64,000 nucleotides of DNA, from positions 1-64,000 of the forward strand of contig NZ_SWCI01000010.1 of NCBI RefSeq assembly GCF_005116715.1. The letters are read 5' to 3'. The notes below the pieces were generated by a model that worked only from the letters and a program-made list of their open reading frames with translations, did no database searches and had not been told where the DNA came from. A program made the position numbers and the translations under genes. Positions 8,323 to 17,644 of the stretch are shown here, in pieces; the stretch's first letter is position 1, and every line of letters begins with the position of its first letter. Origin of the DNA: Ferrimonas sediminicola. Lineage in GTDB: Bacteria; Pseudomonadota; Gammaproteobacteria; Enterobacterales; Shewanellaceae.

Positions 8323-9225
8323 ATGCAGCATCTGTTAACCCTGAAACACTGGAGCAGCGCCCAGATCGAGGCGGTGCTGGAGAAGGCCCTGGCCCTGAAG
8401 GCGGACTACACCCCCTATCAGGAGGCCCTCAAGGGCAAGAGTGTGGCCACCCTGTTCGAGAAGCCCTCGTTGCGGACCCGGGTCAGCTTCGATGTGGGGA
8501 TCAACAAGCTGGGAGGCCATGCGGTCTATCTGGATCAGCAGAACGGCGCCCTGGGTCAGCGGGAGTCGGTGAAGGATTTTGCCCAGAACCTGTCACGCTG
8601 GTGCGACGCCATCGTCGCCCGGGTGTTCGAACACACCACCCTGGAGGAGCTGGCGGCCCATGCTACGGTGCCGGTGGTCAACTCCCTGTGCAATCTCTAT
8701 CACCCCTGCCAGGCGATGGCGGACATGCTGACCCTCAAGGAGAGGTATGGCTCGCTGAAGGGCAAGACCCTGGCCTACGTCGGCGACGGTAACAACGTCA
8801 CCCATTCGCTGATGATCATCAGCGCCAAGCTGGGGGTGAACATGGTGGTGGTGTGCCCCCCCGGTCACTTCCCCGATGGCCAGCAGGTGGTGGAGGCCCA
8901 GGCCCTGGCGGCGGAGCATGGCACCACGCTGACCCTGAGCAGCGAGCTTACGGCCCTGAAAGGGGTGGACGCCATCTATGCCGATACCTGGATCTCCATG
9001 GGCGACGACACTCCCATGGAGCAGATCACAGCCAAGTTCGCCCCCTATCAGGTGAACGCCAAGATGATGGCCGACAGTGGCGCCAGCTACTTCCTCCACT
9101 GTCAGCCGGCCCACCGCGAGGTGGAAGTCACTTCAGAGGTGATGGATTCGGAGCTCTCCCTGGTAATGGACCAGGCGGAGAATCGGATGCATGCCCAAAA
9201 CGCCATACTTCTGACCCTAATTTGA
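8323..9225 (+). CDS. argF: Ornithine carbamoyltransferase
   Basis: 300 aa. It makes citrulline from ornithine and carbamoyl phosphate. The carbamoyl-phosphate loop reads SLRTR (residues about 47-51) in [21 protein letters not shown] and the ornithine-side DTWISMGD motif are present. The usual HCLP catalytic motif reads HCQP here (His259-Cys260-Gln261-Pro262; CAG at 9103-9105 where CTG is expected), followed by the normal AHREVEVT segment. The start at 8323 follows AAGGAG; a longer frame overlapping argB has no support. The gene sits between argB and argG in the operon. Confidence 0.96.
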   Translation: MQHLLTLKHWSSAQIEAVLEKALALKADYTPYQEALKGKSVATLFEKPSLRTRVSFDVGINKLGGHAVYLDQQNGALGQRESVKDFAQNLSRWCDAIVARVFEHTTLEELAAHATVPVVNSLCNLYHPCQAMADMLTLKERYGSLKGKTLAYVGDGNNVTHSLMIISAKLGVNMVVVCPPGHFPDGQQVVEAQALAAEHGTTLTLSSELTALKGVDAIYADTWISMGDDTPMEQITAKFAPYQVNAKMMADSGASYFLHCQPAHREVEVTSEVMDSELSLVMDQAENRMHAQNAILLTLI

Positions 9226-9235
9226 GGACAACTCT

Positions 9236-10444
9236 ATGACAACCATTAAAAAAGTCGTTCTGGCCTACTCCGGCGGCCTGGATACCTCTGCCATCATTCC
9301 CTACCTGAAGGAGCAGTATGACTGCGAAGTCGTCGCCTTCGTGGCCGATGTGGGCCAGGGGGCCGAGGAGCTGGAAGGGGTGGAGCAGAAGGCCCTGGCC
9401 TCCGGCGCCTCCAGCTGTCATGTGGTGGATCTCAAGGATGAGTTTGTCGCCGACTACATCAACCCCATCCTCAAGACCGGCGCCCTCTATGAAGGCACCT
9501 ACCTGCTGGGGACCGCCATGGCCCGGCCCATCATCGCCAAGGCCCAGGTGGAGCTGGCCCTGCAGGTGGGCGCCGACGCGGTGGCCCACGGTTGTACCGG
9601 CAAGGGCAACGATCAGGTGCGTTTCGAATCCACCTACGCCGCCCTGGCGCCCCAACTGAAGGTGATCGCCCCCTGGCGGGATTGGACCATGAAGTCCCGG
9701 ACTGACCTGCTGAACTACCTGGCCAGCAAAAATATCCCCACCACCGCCAGCGCCGAGAAGATCTACAGCCGTGACGCCAACTGCTGGCACATCTCCCACG
9801 AAGGGGGCGAACTGGAGGATCCCGCCTGTGAGCCCAGCGACCAGGTGTGGACCTGGAGCGTCTCGCCTGAGCAGGCGCCGGACCAGGCCGAGTACGTCAC
9901 CCTGGCGTTCGAGGCCGGTGTGCTGACCCAGGTGAACGGTGAATCGATGACCCCCTACAACGCCCTGGTGCTGCTGAACGAGCTGGGTGCCAAGAATGGC
10001 GTGGGCCGCATCGACATCGTCGAGAATCGGCTGGTGGGGATGAAGTCCCGTGGCTGTTATGAAACTCCCGGGGGCACCATAGTCAATGCCGCGCTGCGCG
10101 GTCTGGAGACCCTGGTGCTGGACAAGTCCGCCTTCAAGTTCCGTGAGCAGGTGGGCCTGGAGTTCTCCCATGTCCTCTATGACGGCCGCTGGTTCACCCC
10201 GGTGGCCAAGGCGCTGCTGGCGGCGGCCACCAGCCTGGCCGAGCCCCTGACCGGTGAGATCACCGTCAAGCTTTACAAGGGCCAGGCGGTGGTGGTGAAG
10301 CGGTCCAGCCCCAACAGCCTCTATTCCGAAGCCTTCTCCACCTTCGAGGAGGATGAGGTGTACAACCAGAAGCACGCCGAGGGCTTTATCCGGCTGTTCT
10401 CCCTCTCCAGCCGGATTGCGGCACTGCATAAGGAGCAACACTGA
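9236..10444 (+). CDS. argG: Argininosuccinate synthase
   Basis: 402 aa. It condenses citrulline and aspartate using ATP. The N-type ATP pyrophosphatase P-loop is [12 protein letters not shown] at residues about 10-21, and the later [13 protein letters not shown] signature is also intact. It starts 10 nt after argF and ends just before argH, so the two flanking genes are almost certainly on the same transcript. Confidence 0.98.
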   Translation: MTTIKKVVLAYSGGLDTSAIIPYLKEQYDCEVVAFVADVGQGAEELEGVEQKALASGASSCHVVDLKDEFVADYINPILKTGALYEGTYLLGTAMARPIIAKAQVELALQVGADAVAHGCTGKGNDQVRFESTYAALAPQLKVIAPWRDWTMKSRTDLLNYLASKNIPTTASAEKIYSRDANCWHISHEGGELEDPACEPSDQVWTWSVSPEQAPDQAEYVTLAFEAGVLTQVNGESMTPYNALVLLNELGAKNGVGRIDIVENRLVGMKSRGCYETPGGTIVNAALRGLETLVLDKSAFKFREQVGLEFSHVLYDGRWFTPVAKALLAAATSLAEPLTGEITVKLYKGQAVVVKRSSPNSLYSEAFSTFEEDEVYNQKHAEGFIRLFSLSSRIAALHKEQH

Positions 10445-10445
10445 T

Positions 10446-12332
10446 ATGGCGCTATGGGGTGGACGGTTCAGCGGCCCGGCAGACAGCCGCTTCAAGCAGT
10501 TTAATGACTCCCTGCCGGTGGACTACCGGCTGGTGCAGCAGGACATCACCGGTTCCATCGCCTGGGCCGGCGCCCTGGTGCAGGTGGGGGTGCTCAATGA
10601 GCTGGAGCACGGTCAGTTGATCCGTGCCCTGCATCAGCTGGCCCAGGAGGTGACCGACGAGCAGATCCTGGCGTCCGGTGCCGAGGATATCCACAGCTTT
10701 GTGGAGCAGCAGCTGATCGCCAAGGTGGGCGATCTGGGCAAGAAACTGCATACCGGCCGCTCCCGTAACGACCAGGTGGCCACCGACCTCAAGCTGTGGT
10801 GCAAGGACCAGGGTCAGGAGCTGATCGAGGCGCTGGTCAAGGCCCAGCAGCAGCTGTTGACCCTGGCGGAGCGGGAAGCACAGACCGTGCTGCCTGGCTA
10901 CACCCACCTGCAGCGGGCCCAGCCGATCACCTTCGGTCATTGGTGCCTCTGCTATGTGGAGATGCTGGAGCGGGACCTGACCCGGCTCAAGGATGCCCTG
11001 ACCCGGCTGGATACCTGTCCCCTGGGCAGCGGAGCCCTGGCCGGTACCGCCTACCCGGTGGACCGTTTCGCCCTAGCGGCGGAGCTGGGCTTCCGTGGCC
11101 CGGTGACCAACAGTCTGGACGCGGTCTCCGACCGGGACCACGTGGTGGAGCTGTGCAGCGCCGCCGCCACCTCCATGATGCACCTGTCACGGATGGCGGA
11201 GGATCTGATCTTCTACAACAGCGGCGAGGCGGGCTTTATCGAGTTGTCTGACGCGGTGACCTCCGGCTCCTCGCTGATGCCGCAGAAGAAGAACCCCGAC
11301 GCCCTGGAGCTGATCCGCGGCAAGGCGGGCCGGGTCTATGGTGCCCTGATGGGGATTCTGACCACCATGAAGGCCCTGCCGATGGCGTATAACAAGGATA
11401 TGCAGGAGGACAAGGAGGGGCTGTTCGATGCCATCGACTCCTGGCTGATGTGCCTGGATATGCTGACCCTGGTGCTGGAAGGGGTGAAGGTCAACAGCCA
11501 GCGCACTCTGGCGGCGGCTCAGCAGGGGTACGCCAATGCCACCGAGCTGGCGGATTACCTGGTGGCCAAGGGGATCCCCTTCCGCGAGGCCCACCACATC
11601 GTCGGCGAAGTGGTGCTGGGCGCCATCGCCCAGGGCAAGGCCCTGGAAGATTTCACCCTACAGGAGTTGCAGGAGTACAGCGACACCATCGAATCGGATG
11701 TCTATCAGCACCTGACCATCGAGGCGACCCTGGCCAAGCGGGAAGCCCTGGGGGGTACCTCCATCAAGCAGGTGCAGCAGGCGCTGGCACTGCAGGCGGT
11801 CTCCCAGATCGAGGTACCCGCCATTGAGGAGGCCCTGGGGGCCAGCCAGCAGCGGCTCAATGCTCACGTGGCGGAGATCCTGATGGTGCGTCCTGCCCGC
11901 CTCTCCGACGTGGATGCCATCACCGGCATCAACGATCACTGGGCGCTGCAGGGGGAGACCCTGCCACGCAGCCGCGACCAGGTTCTGAGGGACATCCTCG
12001 ACTTCGCCGTGGCTGAAACCGAAGGCCAGGTGGTGGGTTGTGCGTCCCTCTACATCTATGAGACCGGGCTGGCGGAGATGCGCTCACTGGGGGTGTCTCC
12101 CGAGCACCAGGGTCACGGTCAGGGCAAGGCCCTGGTGGATTACATGCTGCAACGGGCCAGGGAGCTGGAGCTGCAGCGGGTGATCGTCCTCACCCGGGTG
12201 CCCAAGTTTTTCGCCAAGTCCGGCTTCGAACTGACCGAGATGGAGAGTCTGCCGGAGAAGGTGATGAAGGATTGCGAGCTGTGCCCGCGCAAGCACGCCT
12301 GCGATGAGGTGGCCATGGAGTACCGCTTCTAG
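10446..12332 (+). CDS. argH: Argininosuccinate lyase fused to a GNAT acetyltransferase domain (ArgH-ArgA type)
   Basis: 628 aa. Residues 1 to about 460 are argininosuccinate lyase, with [13 protein letters not shown] and the fumarase-superfamily signature [12 protein letters not shown]; this releases arginine and fumarate. A second domain begins about residue 480 ([13 protein letters not shown]) and is a GNAT acetyltransferase with the acetyl-CoA loop [10 protein letters not shown]. Such fusions are known in several marine gammaproteobacteria, where the GNAT part supplies N-acetylglutamate synthase activity, the first step of the pathway. One protein would then carry the first and last steps. 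The ATG at 10446 lies 1 nt after the argG stop. A terminator follows. Confidence 0.95.
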   Translation: MALWGGRFSGPADSRFKQFNDSLPVDYRLVQQDITGSIAWAGALVQVGVLNELEHGQLIRALHQLAQEVTDEQILASGAEDIHSFVEQQLIAKVGDLGKKLHTGRSRNDQVATDLKLWCKDQGQELIEALVKAQQQLLTLAEREAQTVLPGYTHLQRAQPITFGHWCLCYVEMLERDLTRLKDALTRLDTCPLGSGALAGTAYPVDRFALAAELGFRGPVTNSLDAVSDRDHVVELCSAAATSMMHLSRMAEDLIFYNSGEAGFIELSDAVTSGSSLMPQKKNPDALELIRGKAGRVYGALMGILTTMKALPMAYNKDMQEDKEGLFDAIDSWLMCLDMLTLVLEGVKVNSQRTLAAAQQGYANATELADYLVAKGIPFREAHHIVGEVVLGAIAQGKALEDFTLQELQEYSDTIESDVYQHLTIEATLAKREALGGTSIKQVQQALALQAVSQIEVPAIEEALGASQQRLNAHVAEILMVRPARLSDVDAITGINDHWALQGETLPRSRDQVLRDILDFAVAETEGQVVGCASLYIYETGLAEMRSLGVSPEHQGHGQGKALVDYMLQRARELELQRVIVLTRVPKFFAKSGFELTEMESLPEKVMKDCELCPRKHACDEVAMEYRF

Positions 12333-12347
12333 CCGAGTGGCCAAGAG

Positions 12348-12375
12348 AAAGGGGACGCCTCGGCGTCCCCTTTTT
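12348..12375. terminator. Terminator between argH and mrcA
   Basis: 'aaaggggacgcc' pairs with 'ggcgtcccctttt' and is followed by Ts on the plus strand and As on the other, so it can serve both convergent transcripts. Confidence 0.88.
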
Positions 12376-12381
12376 GTTGGT

Positions 12382-14937
12382 CTAGAACAGCTCCTCGGTC
12401 TCCTGCTCGAACACCGGCTGTTCGCTCTGCTGGGACTCGGCGTACTCCGTGGGTTCGGTGCCGGCGATGAAGTACTCGAACATGGAGCTGTAGTCGTTGC
12501 GCCGGGACAGCTTGCCGGTGGCCAGATCGATGCGGGCGGTGACCACCCCTTCAGGGGGAGTACGGCTCTCGCTGGGTACGCCCTGAAGGTAGTGGTACAT
12601 GAACTGGTTCCAGGCGGGGCCGGCGGTCTTGGCCCCGGACTCTGCGCCGGTGATCTGGCCCCGGGGACCGTAGTTGTCCCAGGCGGTGCGCCCCAGCTCG
12701 CGGCTGTGGTCGTCGAAGCCGACCCAGGCGGTGGCGACGATGCCTGGACCGAAGCCGGAGAACCAGGTATCCCTGGATTCATTGGTGGTGCCGGTCTTGC
12801 CGCCGATGTCCCGGCGTTTAATCAGCTGTGCCGCCCGCCAGGCGGTGCCGTTCCAGCCGGTGCCCTGACTCCAGTCGCCCCCTCCCCAGACCACGCTGCG
12901 CAGGGTGTCCTTGATCAGGAAGGCCACCTGGGGGGAGAGGATGATCGGCGCCAGCTGTTCTTGAGGGATGGGGCAGACGGCCGCCAGGCTGTTTTCTTCA
13001 GGCTGGGAAGGCTGCGCCAGGGCCTTCAGGCACTCGTCACAGGCCAGCCTGGGCTGGGCCTGGTAGAGCACCTGGTCCAGGGCGGAGTCGACCCGCTCGA
13101 TCACGTAGGGGTCCACCTTGAAGCCACCATTGGCAAAGGTGGCGAACCCCCGGACCACCTCCATCGGGGTGGCAACGGCGCTGCCCAGTGCCAGGGATTC
13201 GTTGCGGGGCAGATCGTCTCGGTTGAAGCCAAACTTCACCAACTGGTCGATGGCGCCGTCGATGCCGACGTGGCGCAGGGTTCGCACCGCCATCACGTTG
13301 ACCGACTGGCCCAGGCCCTTACGTACCCGGGTGGGGCCGGTGTAGACATCCGGTGAGTTTTTCGGGCGCCATGCGGTGCCCTGGCTGCGATCCCACTGGT
13401 TGATGGGGGCGTTGTTCACCAGGGTGGCCAGGGTGTAGCCGTGCTCCAGGGCGGCGGAGTAGATAAAGGGTTTGATGTTGGAGCCCAACTGGCGCTTGGC
13501 CTGGGTCACCCGGTTATACTGGTTGTTGCGGAAGTCGTAACCGCCCACCAGGGCCTGGATGGCGCCGTTGTCCGGTCGCATCGCCACCAAGGCGCTGCTG
13601 ACCTCGGGGACCTGGGCCAGCATCAGGCTCTCTTCGACCTGCCGTACCCAGATCAGATCACCCCGGCTGAGTACCTCGCCAGCACTGTTGATGGCGGGTC
13701 CCTGGCGGGTATCGGAGATGAACTCCCTGGCCCAGTTCAGCCCCTCCCAGGGAATGAGGCGATGCTGGCCATCGCGGGTGAACACCCAAGCCTGCTTCTC
13801 TTCGACCCCGGTAACCACCGCCGGCTCGAGATCCTCCACCGGGGTCACGCTGGCCAGCCTCTCCAGCATCTGCTCCCGGGTCCAGGTGGGATCCTCCGCC
13901 GGGGCCACGGCCCGGGCAGGGTCCGTTTCCGCACCTGGCTGGGCGTTTGGCTCGGGCATCTGCCACAGGGAGGCGATGGGGCCGCGGTAGCCGTGGCGAC
14001 GATCGTAGGCGTAGAGGTTCTCCTTGACCGCCTGCCGAGCCATCGTCTGCGCTTCGGAGGTGATGGTGGTGTAAACCTTGTAGCCGCCGGTGTAGGCCTC
14101 CTCCTCACCATAGCGCTGTACCATGAAGTCGCGGGCCATCTCGGCCACGTAGGGGGCACTCAGCTCGATTTCGGCGCCATGATAGCGGGCGCTGACCGGT
14201 TCCAGCCGGGCCAGCTCGAACTCCTCCTGGCTGATGGCACCCACCTCCAGCATCCTGCTCAGCACCACATTGCGCCGTTTCATGGCGCGCTCCGGGTTGC
14301 GGATGGGATTGGCGGCGGAGGGGGCCTGGGGCAGGCCGGCGATCATCGCCATCTGGGCCAGGTCCAGCTCGCCTACCTCTTTGCCGTAATAGACCTGTGC
14401 AGCGGCACCCACCCCGTAGGCGCGGTTACCCAGGAAGCTGCGGTTGAGGTAGAGCTCGAGGATCTGCTCCTTGGTGAGCAGCTGTTCGATCTTCAGTGCC
14501 AGGAAGATCTCCTTCACCTTGCGAATGTAGGTCTTCTCGCGGGTCAGGAAGAAGTTGCGCGCCACCTGCATGGTGATGGTGCTGGCGCCCTGGGCCTTGC
14601 GGCCGGTGGTGATCAGCACCACGGCGGCTCGGATCACGCCGATGGGATCCACCCCCTTGTGCTCGAAGAACCGGGCGTCTTCGGTGGCCAGGATGGCATT
14701 CACCAGTTGGGAAGGCACATCGTCGTAGCGAACCGGAATGCGGCGCTTCTCACCAAACTGGGAGATCAGCTTGCCGTCGGCACTGTAGATCCGCATCGGG
14801 GTCTGCAGCTGCACCGTCTTCAGGCTGGTGACATCGGGCAGGCTCGGGGCCACCCAGAAGTAGAGTCCGGCGATGCCCGCCACACCCAAGAGTCCACATA
14901 CCAGAAAAATCCAGAAAATTCGCTTTAACCAGCTCAC
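12382..14937 (-). CDS. mrcA: Penicillin-binding protein 1A (bifunctional peptidoglycan glycosyltransferase/transpeptidase)
   Basis: 851 aa. One N-terminal membrane segment (residues about 7-29) anchors the protein in the inner membrane. The GT51 domain follows, with the catalytic Glu at about residue 86 in ATEDARFFEH and the QGASTITMQ motif. An OB-like insert lies near residues 320-430. The transpeptidase domain has SNIK (nucleophile Ser about 486), SVN and KTGT near residue 713. It polymerises and crosslinks glycan strands. Its outer-membrane activator LpoA is encoded at 29020-30846. It is divergent from pilM, as mrcA is in many relatives. Confidence 0.97.
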   Translation of the reverse strand: MSWLKRIFWIFLVCGLLGVAGIAGLYFWVAPSLPDVTSLKTVQLQTPMRIYSADGKLISQFGEKRRIPVRYDDVPSQLVNAILATEDARFFEHKGVDPIGVIRAAVVLITTGRKAQGASTITMQVARNFFLTREKTYIRKVKEIFLALKIEQLLTKEQILELYLNRSFLGNRAYGVGAAAQVYYGKEVGELDLAQMAMIAGLPQAPSAANPIRNPERAMKRRNVVLSRMLEVGAISQEEFELARLEPVSARYHGAEIELSAPYVAEMARDFMVQRYGEEEAYTGGYKVYTTITSEAQTMARQAVKENLYAYDRRHGYRGPIASLWQMPEPNAQPGAETDPARAVAPAEDPTWTREQMLERLASVTPVEDLEPAVVTGVEEKQAWVFTRDGQHRLIPWEGLNWAREFISDTRQGPAINSAGEVLSRGDLIWVRQVEESLMLAQVPEVSSALVAMRPDNGAIQALVGGYDFRNNQYNRVTQAKRQLGSNIKPFIYSAALEHGYTLATLVNNAPINQWDRSQGTAWRPKNSPDVYTGPTRVRKGLGQSVNVMAVRTLRHVGIDGAIDQLVKFGFNRDDLPRNESLALGSAVATPMEVVRGFATFANGGFKVDPYVIERVDSALDQVLYQAQPRLACDECLKALAQPSQPEENSLAAVCPIPQEQLAPIILSPQVAFLIKDTLRSVVWGGGDWSQGTGWNGTAWRAAQLIKRRDIGGKTGTTNESRDTWFSGFGPGIVATAWVGFDDHSRELGRTAWDNYGPRGQITGAESGAKTAGPAWNQFMYHYLQGVPSESRTPPEGVVTARIDLATGKLSRRNDYSSMFEYFIAGTEPTEYAESQQSEQPVFEQETEELF

Positions 14938-15100
14938 CAGCCACCTACATCAGGGTTGATTCAAGCCCACCAGTATACCGGTTCGCGGCCAATGCTCAAA
15001 AAACAACTCGGGGGCCGAACCGGGCGAAAGCTCAAAAATCCATCCCTGTGCTACGCTCAAAGTACGCAAAAGGAGTTGCGCAGGAACAGGATAAGCAAGG

Positions 15101-15994
15101 ATGTTTTTTCGGTTCACTAGGCCGGTCCTCCCCCTGGTGGGGGTGGACATCGGTTCCTCCCATCTTAAGGCGGTGATGCTGCAGCGGGATGACAGCGGCT
15201 ACCGCGTGTCTCTGGCCCTCGCCCTGCCTCTGGCCGACGGCGACCCCGATGCGGCCCTGGCCCGGCTCAAGTCGCTGCTGCCCAAGGGCGCGACCCGGGC
15301 GGCGGCGGCCGTCAGTGGTGCCACGGTGATGACCAAGGTGATCACCATGGATGCCACCCTCTCCGATGTTGAGCTGGAAACCCAGATAGAGATCGAGGCG
15401 GACAACCTGATCCCCTACCCCCTGGATGAGATCAACCTGGACTTTGAACCCACCGGCCGCCCCTCGTCCTCCGGACAGGTGGAGGTGTTGCTCAGTGCCT
15501 GTCGCACAGAGGATGTGCAGGCCAGGGTGCGGGCCCTGGCGCGGGCCGGGCTCAAGGCGGAAGTGATCGATGTGGAGGGCTACGCCCTGGGGCGGGCCCA
15601 GGTTCTGCTGGAGGAGGATCAACAGGGTGACCTGGCCCTGGTGGAGGCCGGAGCCTGCAAGAGCCTGCTGGCGATAAACCAGGATGGCGAGACGCGGTTT
15701 GTCCGGGAGATCTCCCTGGAGAGGGCACGCTTCGCCGAATTTTCAGAGTGGGTGGAGCAACTGGCTCAGCAACTGCAGCGCAGCCTCCAGATCTACCTGG
15801 GAGGCGGAGAGGGGCGGGGGGTGCCCAGGCTGGTGATCTGCGGCCACAACCCGAAGGCTCTGGCGTCGCTGCTGGCGCCGCGGCTCGGGTTACCCTGCTG
15901 CGGCGCCCGATTGAAGTGCGGCGCCGGCGTCGAGCTGCAGGACCCCGCCCGCTTCCTGCTGGCTGCCGGCCTGGCGATGCGGGAGGCACCATGA
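15101..15994 (+). CDS. pilM: Type IV pilus assembly protein PilM
   Basis: 297 aa. Cytoplasmic actin-like ATPase of the type IV pilus inner-membrane alignment complex. The N-terminal VGVDIGSSHLKAVML segment is the actin-fold phosphate-1 loop, and a later IEIEADNLIPYPLDEINLD block is typical of PilM. It binds the N-terminal tail of PilN. First gene of pilMNOPQ; its stop overlaps the pilN start as ATGA. Confidence 0.94.
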   Translation: MFFRFTRPVLPLVGVDIGSSHLKAVMLQRDDSGYRVSLALALPLADGDPDAALARLKSLLPKGATRAAAAVSGATVMTKVITMDATLSDVELETQIEIEADNLIPYPLDEINLDFEPTGRPSSSGQVEVLLSACRTEDVQARVRALARAGLKAEVIDVEGYALGRAQVLLEEDQQGDLALVEAGACKSLLAINQDGETRFVREISLERARFAEFSEWVEQLAQQLQRSLQIYLGGGEGRGVPRLVICGHNPKALASLLAPRLGLPCCGARLKCGAGVELQDPARFLLAAGLAMREAP

Positions 15995-16542
15995 GTCGAA
16001 TCAACCTGTTGCCCTGGAGAGAGGCGCTGCGACGGCGGCAGAAGCGCGACACCGCAGTCGGGTTGGCCGGAATCGCGATGGCCGCTCTCCTTCTGGTGGT
16101 GCTGGCCCACCTGCTGGTGGGAGCCAGGGTCGAAGCGCAGAGGGCGAGAAACGGCTACCTGCAGGAGCAGATCACCCTGGTCGAAGCCCGCATTCAACAG
16201 TTGGGACTTATTGAGCAGCAGACGCAGCAGCTGATGCAACGCATGGGGCTCATCGGCCGGCTGCAGCAGGAGCGAAGCCGGCCGGTGCACCTGCTCAATG
16301 AGCTGCACAGGGTGGTGGTTCCCGGGGTTCAACTCAGCCGGTTGCAGATGGAGGGCGGGCATCTCAGCCTCGCCGGTTACTGCGAGTCCAACAACCAGCT
16401 GGCGGAGCTGCTCAGGCGAGTGGAAGCCTCCCCCTGGCTGGAGCACCCCAGGGTTCAGCGGATCCGGGCGGATGATGACGGCCAGAGGCGCCGTCACCGC
16501 TTCGAGCTGACCCTGGCACTGAGGCGGGAGGCGGCGGAATGA
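15991..16542 (+). CDS. pilN: Type IV pilus assembly protein PilN
   Basis: 183 aa. Bitopic inner-membrane protein. The conserved N-terminal tail MSRINLLPWRE is the PilM-binding motif of the family, followed by a basic stretch, one membrane segment (about residues 26-46) and a coiled-coil/ferredoxin-like periplasmic domain that pairs with PilO. The start is fixed by this motif and the ATGA overlap with pilM. Confidence 0.95.
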   Translation: MSRINLLPWREALRRRQKRDTAVGLAGIAMAALLLVVLAHLLVGARVEAQRARNGYLQEQITLVEARIQQLGLIEQQTQQLMQRMGLIGRLQQERSRPVHLLNELHRVVVPGVQLSRLQMEGGHLSLAGYCESNNQLAELLRRVEASPWLEHPRVQRIRADDDGQRRRHRFELTLALRREAAE

Positions 16543-17129
16543 CCCTGGAGGAGCTGAAGGCGCTCGAACTGGAAAACCTGGGTCAGTGGCCGACACCGGT
16601 CAAGCTGGCTGCCGCGGCGATGCTGGCGCTGGGGATCCTGGGACTCGGGAGCTACCTGCTGCTGGCCGAGGACCTGGCCCTGCTGAGCGCCGAGCGGCAG
16701 CGGGAGAGCCTGCTCAGGCAGGAGTTCAGGGACAAGTATCAGTTTTCCGCCCACCTGGATCGTCATCGGCAGCGGCTGGTTGAGACTCAGGTCGCCCTGA
16801 AGCAGCGGTTGGGGATGTTGCCCAAAGAAGATGAGATGCCTGGGCTGCTGGATGACATCACCTACCTAGCCACTCGCACGGATCTGCGCATCGAGGGGAT
16901 CGGCTGGTTGCCGGAACAGCCGGGTGAGCTCTACGTGGCGCTGCCGCTGAAGATGGAGCTTATCGGGGATTATGCCCAGTTTGGCGAGTTTGCCGCCAGC
17001 CTGGCGGCCCTGCCGAGGATCGTCAGTCTGCAGGAGCTGTCGATGAGTGCTCAGCAGCAGGGATTGAGCATCGAACTGGTGGCCCGCACCTACCGGCTGG
17101 CTCCCGCCGCCGGGGAGGGGCAGCAATGA
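16539..17129 (+). CDS. pilO: Type IV pilus assembly protein PilO
   Basis: 196 aa. Short cytoplasmic tail, one membrane segment (about residues 23-43), a coiled coil, and a periplasmic domain ending in a PilO-type 'ELSMSAQQQGLSIELVARTY' strand pair. It forms the PilN-PilO heterodimer that links the inner-membrane platform to PilP. It overlaps pilN by 4 nt (ATGA) and pilP by 4 nt. Confidence 0.93.
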   Translation: MTLEELKALELENLGQWPTPVKLAAAAMLALGILGLGSYLLLAEDLALLSAERQRESLLRQEFRDKYQFSAHLDRHRQRLVETQVALKQRLGMLPKEDEMPGLLDDITYLATRTDLRIEGIGWLPEQPGELYVALPLKMELIGDYAQFGEFAASLAALPRIVSLQELSMSAQQQGLSIELVARTYRLAPAAGEGQQ

Positions 17130-17644
17130 GGTGGGGGGCACTGAGTCTGCTGCTGCTGGCGGGGTGCGGCGGCGACAGCGGCGATCTGCACGCCTATGTG
17201 CGTCGGGTGCAGGCCAATCCCCCTCCCTACGAGCAGGCGTTGCCGCCGATGCCCCAGTTCGAGGCGGTCGCCTATCAGCCCGGCGAGCGTGTCAGTCCCT
17301 TCGTCGATGACGTCCGGCCGGATCTCAGCCCGCACCACGCCCGCCCCGGCTGCCTGGGGCCTCTGGGCGGACCGACGCCGCCGCTGGCGCGGGTGGCACT
17401 GGATTCTCTGTCGATGCGGGGCATCCTGATGGAGGGGGAGCGGCGCTGGGCGCTGGTACAGAGTGCTGACGGCCGGATTCACCGGGTCAGGGTCGGCGAT
17501 CGCCTCGGGTTGTTTGGCGGCCGGGTGGTGGGGATCTCTGACCAGGCGATAGCGCTGGTGGAGCGGGTCGAGCAGGGGATGGGGTGTTACGTGGAGCGGC
17601 AGGCCAATCTGAGTCTGCAAGTGCCGGGAGGGGAGAGTCTATGA
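17126..17644 (+). CDS. pilP: Type IV pilus assembly lipoprotein PilP
   Basis: 172 aa. Short lipoprotein signal with lipobox LLAGC at residue 14, then a flexible proline-rich segment and a C-terminal beta domain (SMRGILMEGERRWALV, HRVRVGDRLG) typical of PilP. It connects PilN/PilO to the secretin PilQ. It shares ATGA overlaps with both neighbours, so stoichiometry is probably set by translational coupling. Confidence 0.92.
   Translation: MRWGALSLLLLAGCGGDSGDLHAYVRRVQANPPPYEQALPPMPQFEAVAYQPGERVSPFVDDVRPDLSPHHARPGCLGPLGGPTPPLARVALDSLSMRGILMEGERRWALVQSADGRIHRVRVGDRLGLFGGRVVGISDQAIALVERVEQGMGCYVERQANLSLQVPGGESL

Noticed and set aside
13441-14928. 495-codon plus-strand frame
   Set aside because: Antisense shadow of mrcA, rich in Gly/His/Leu with no family motif; mrcA has all catalytic motifs intact.
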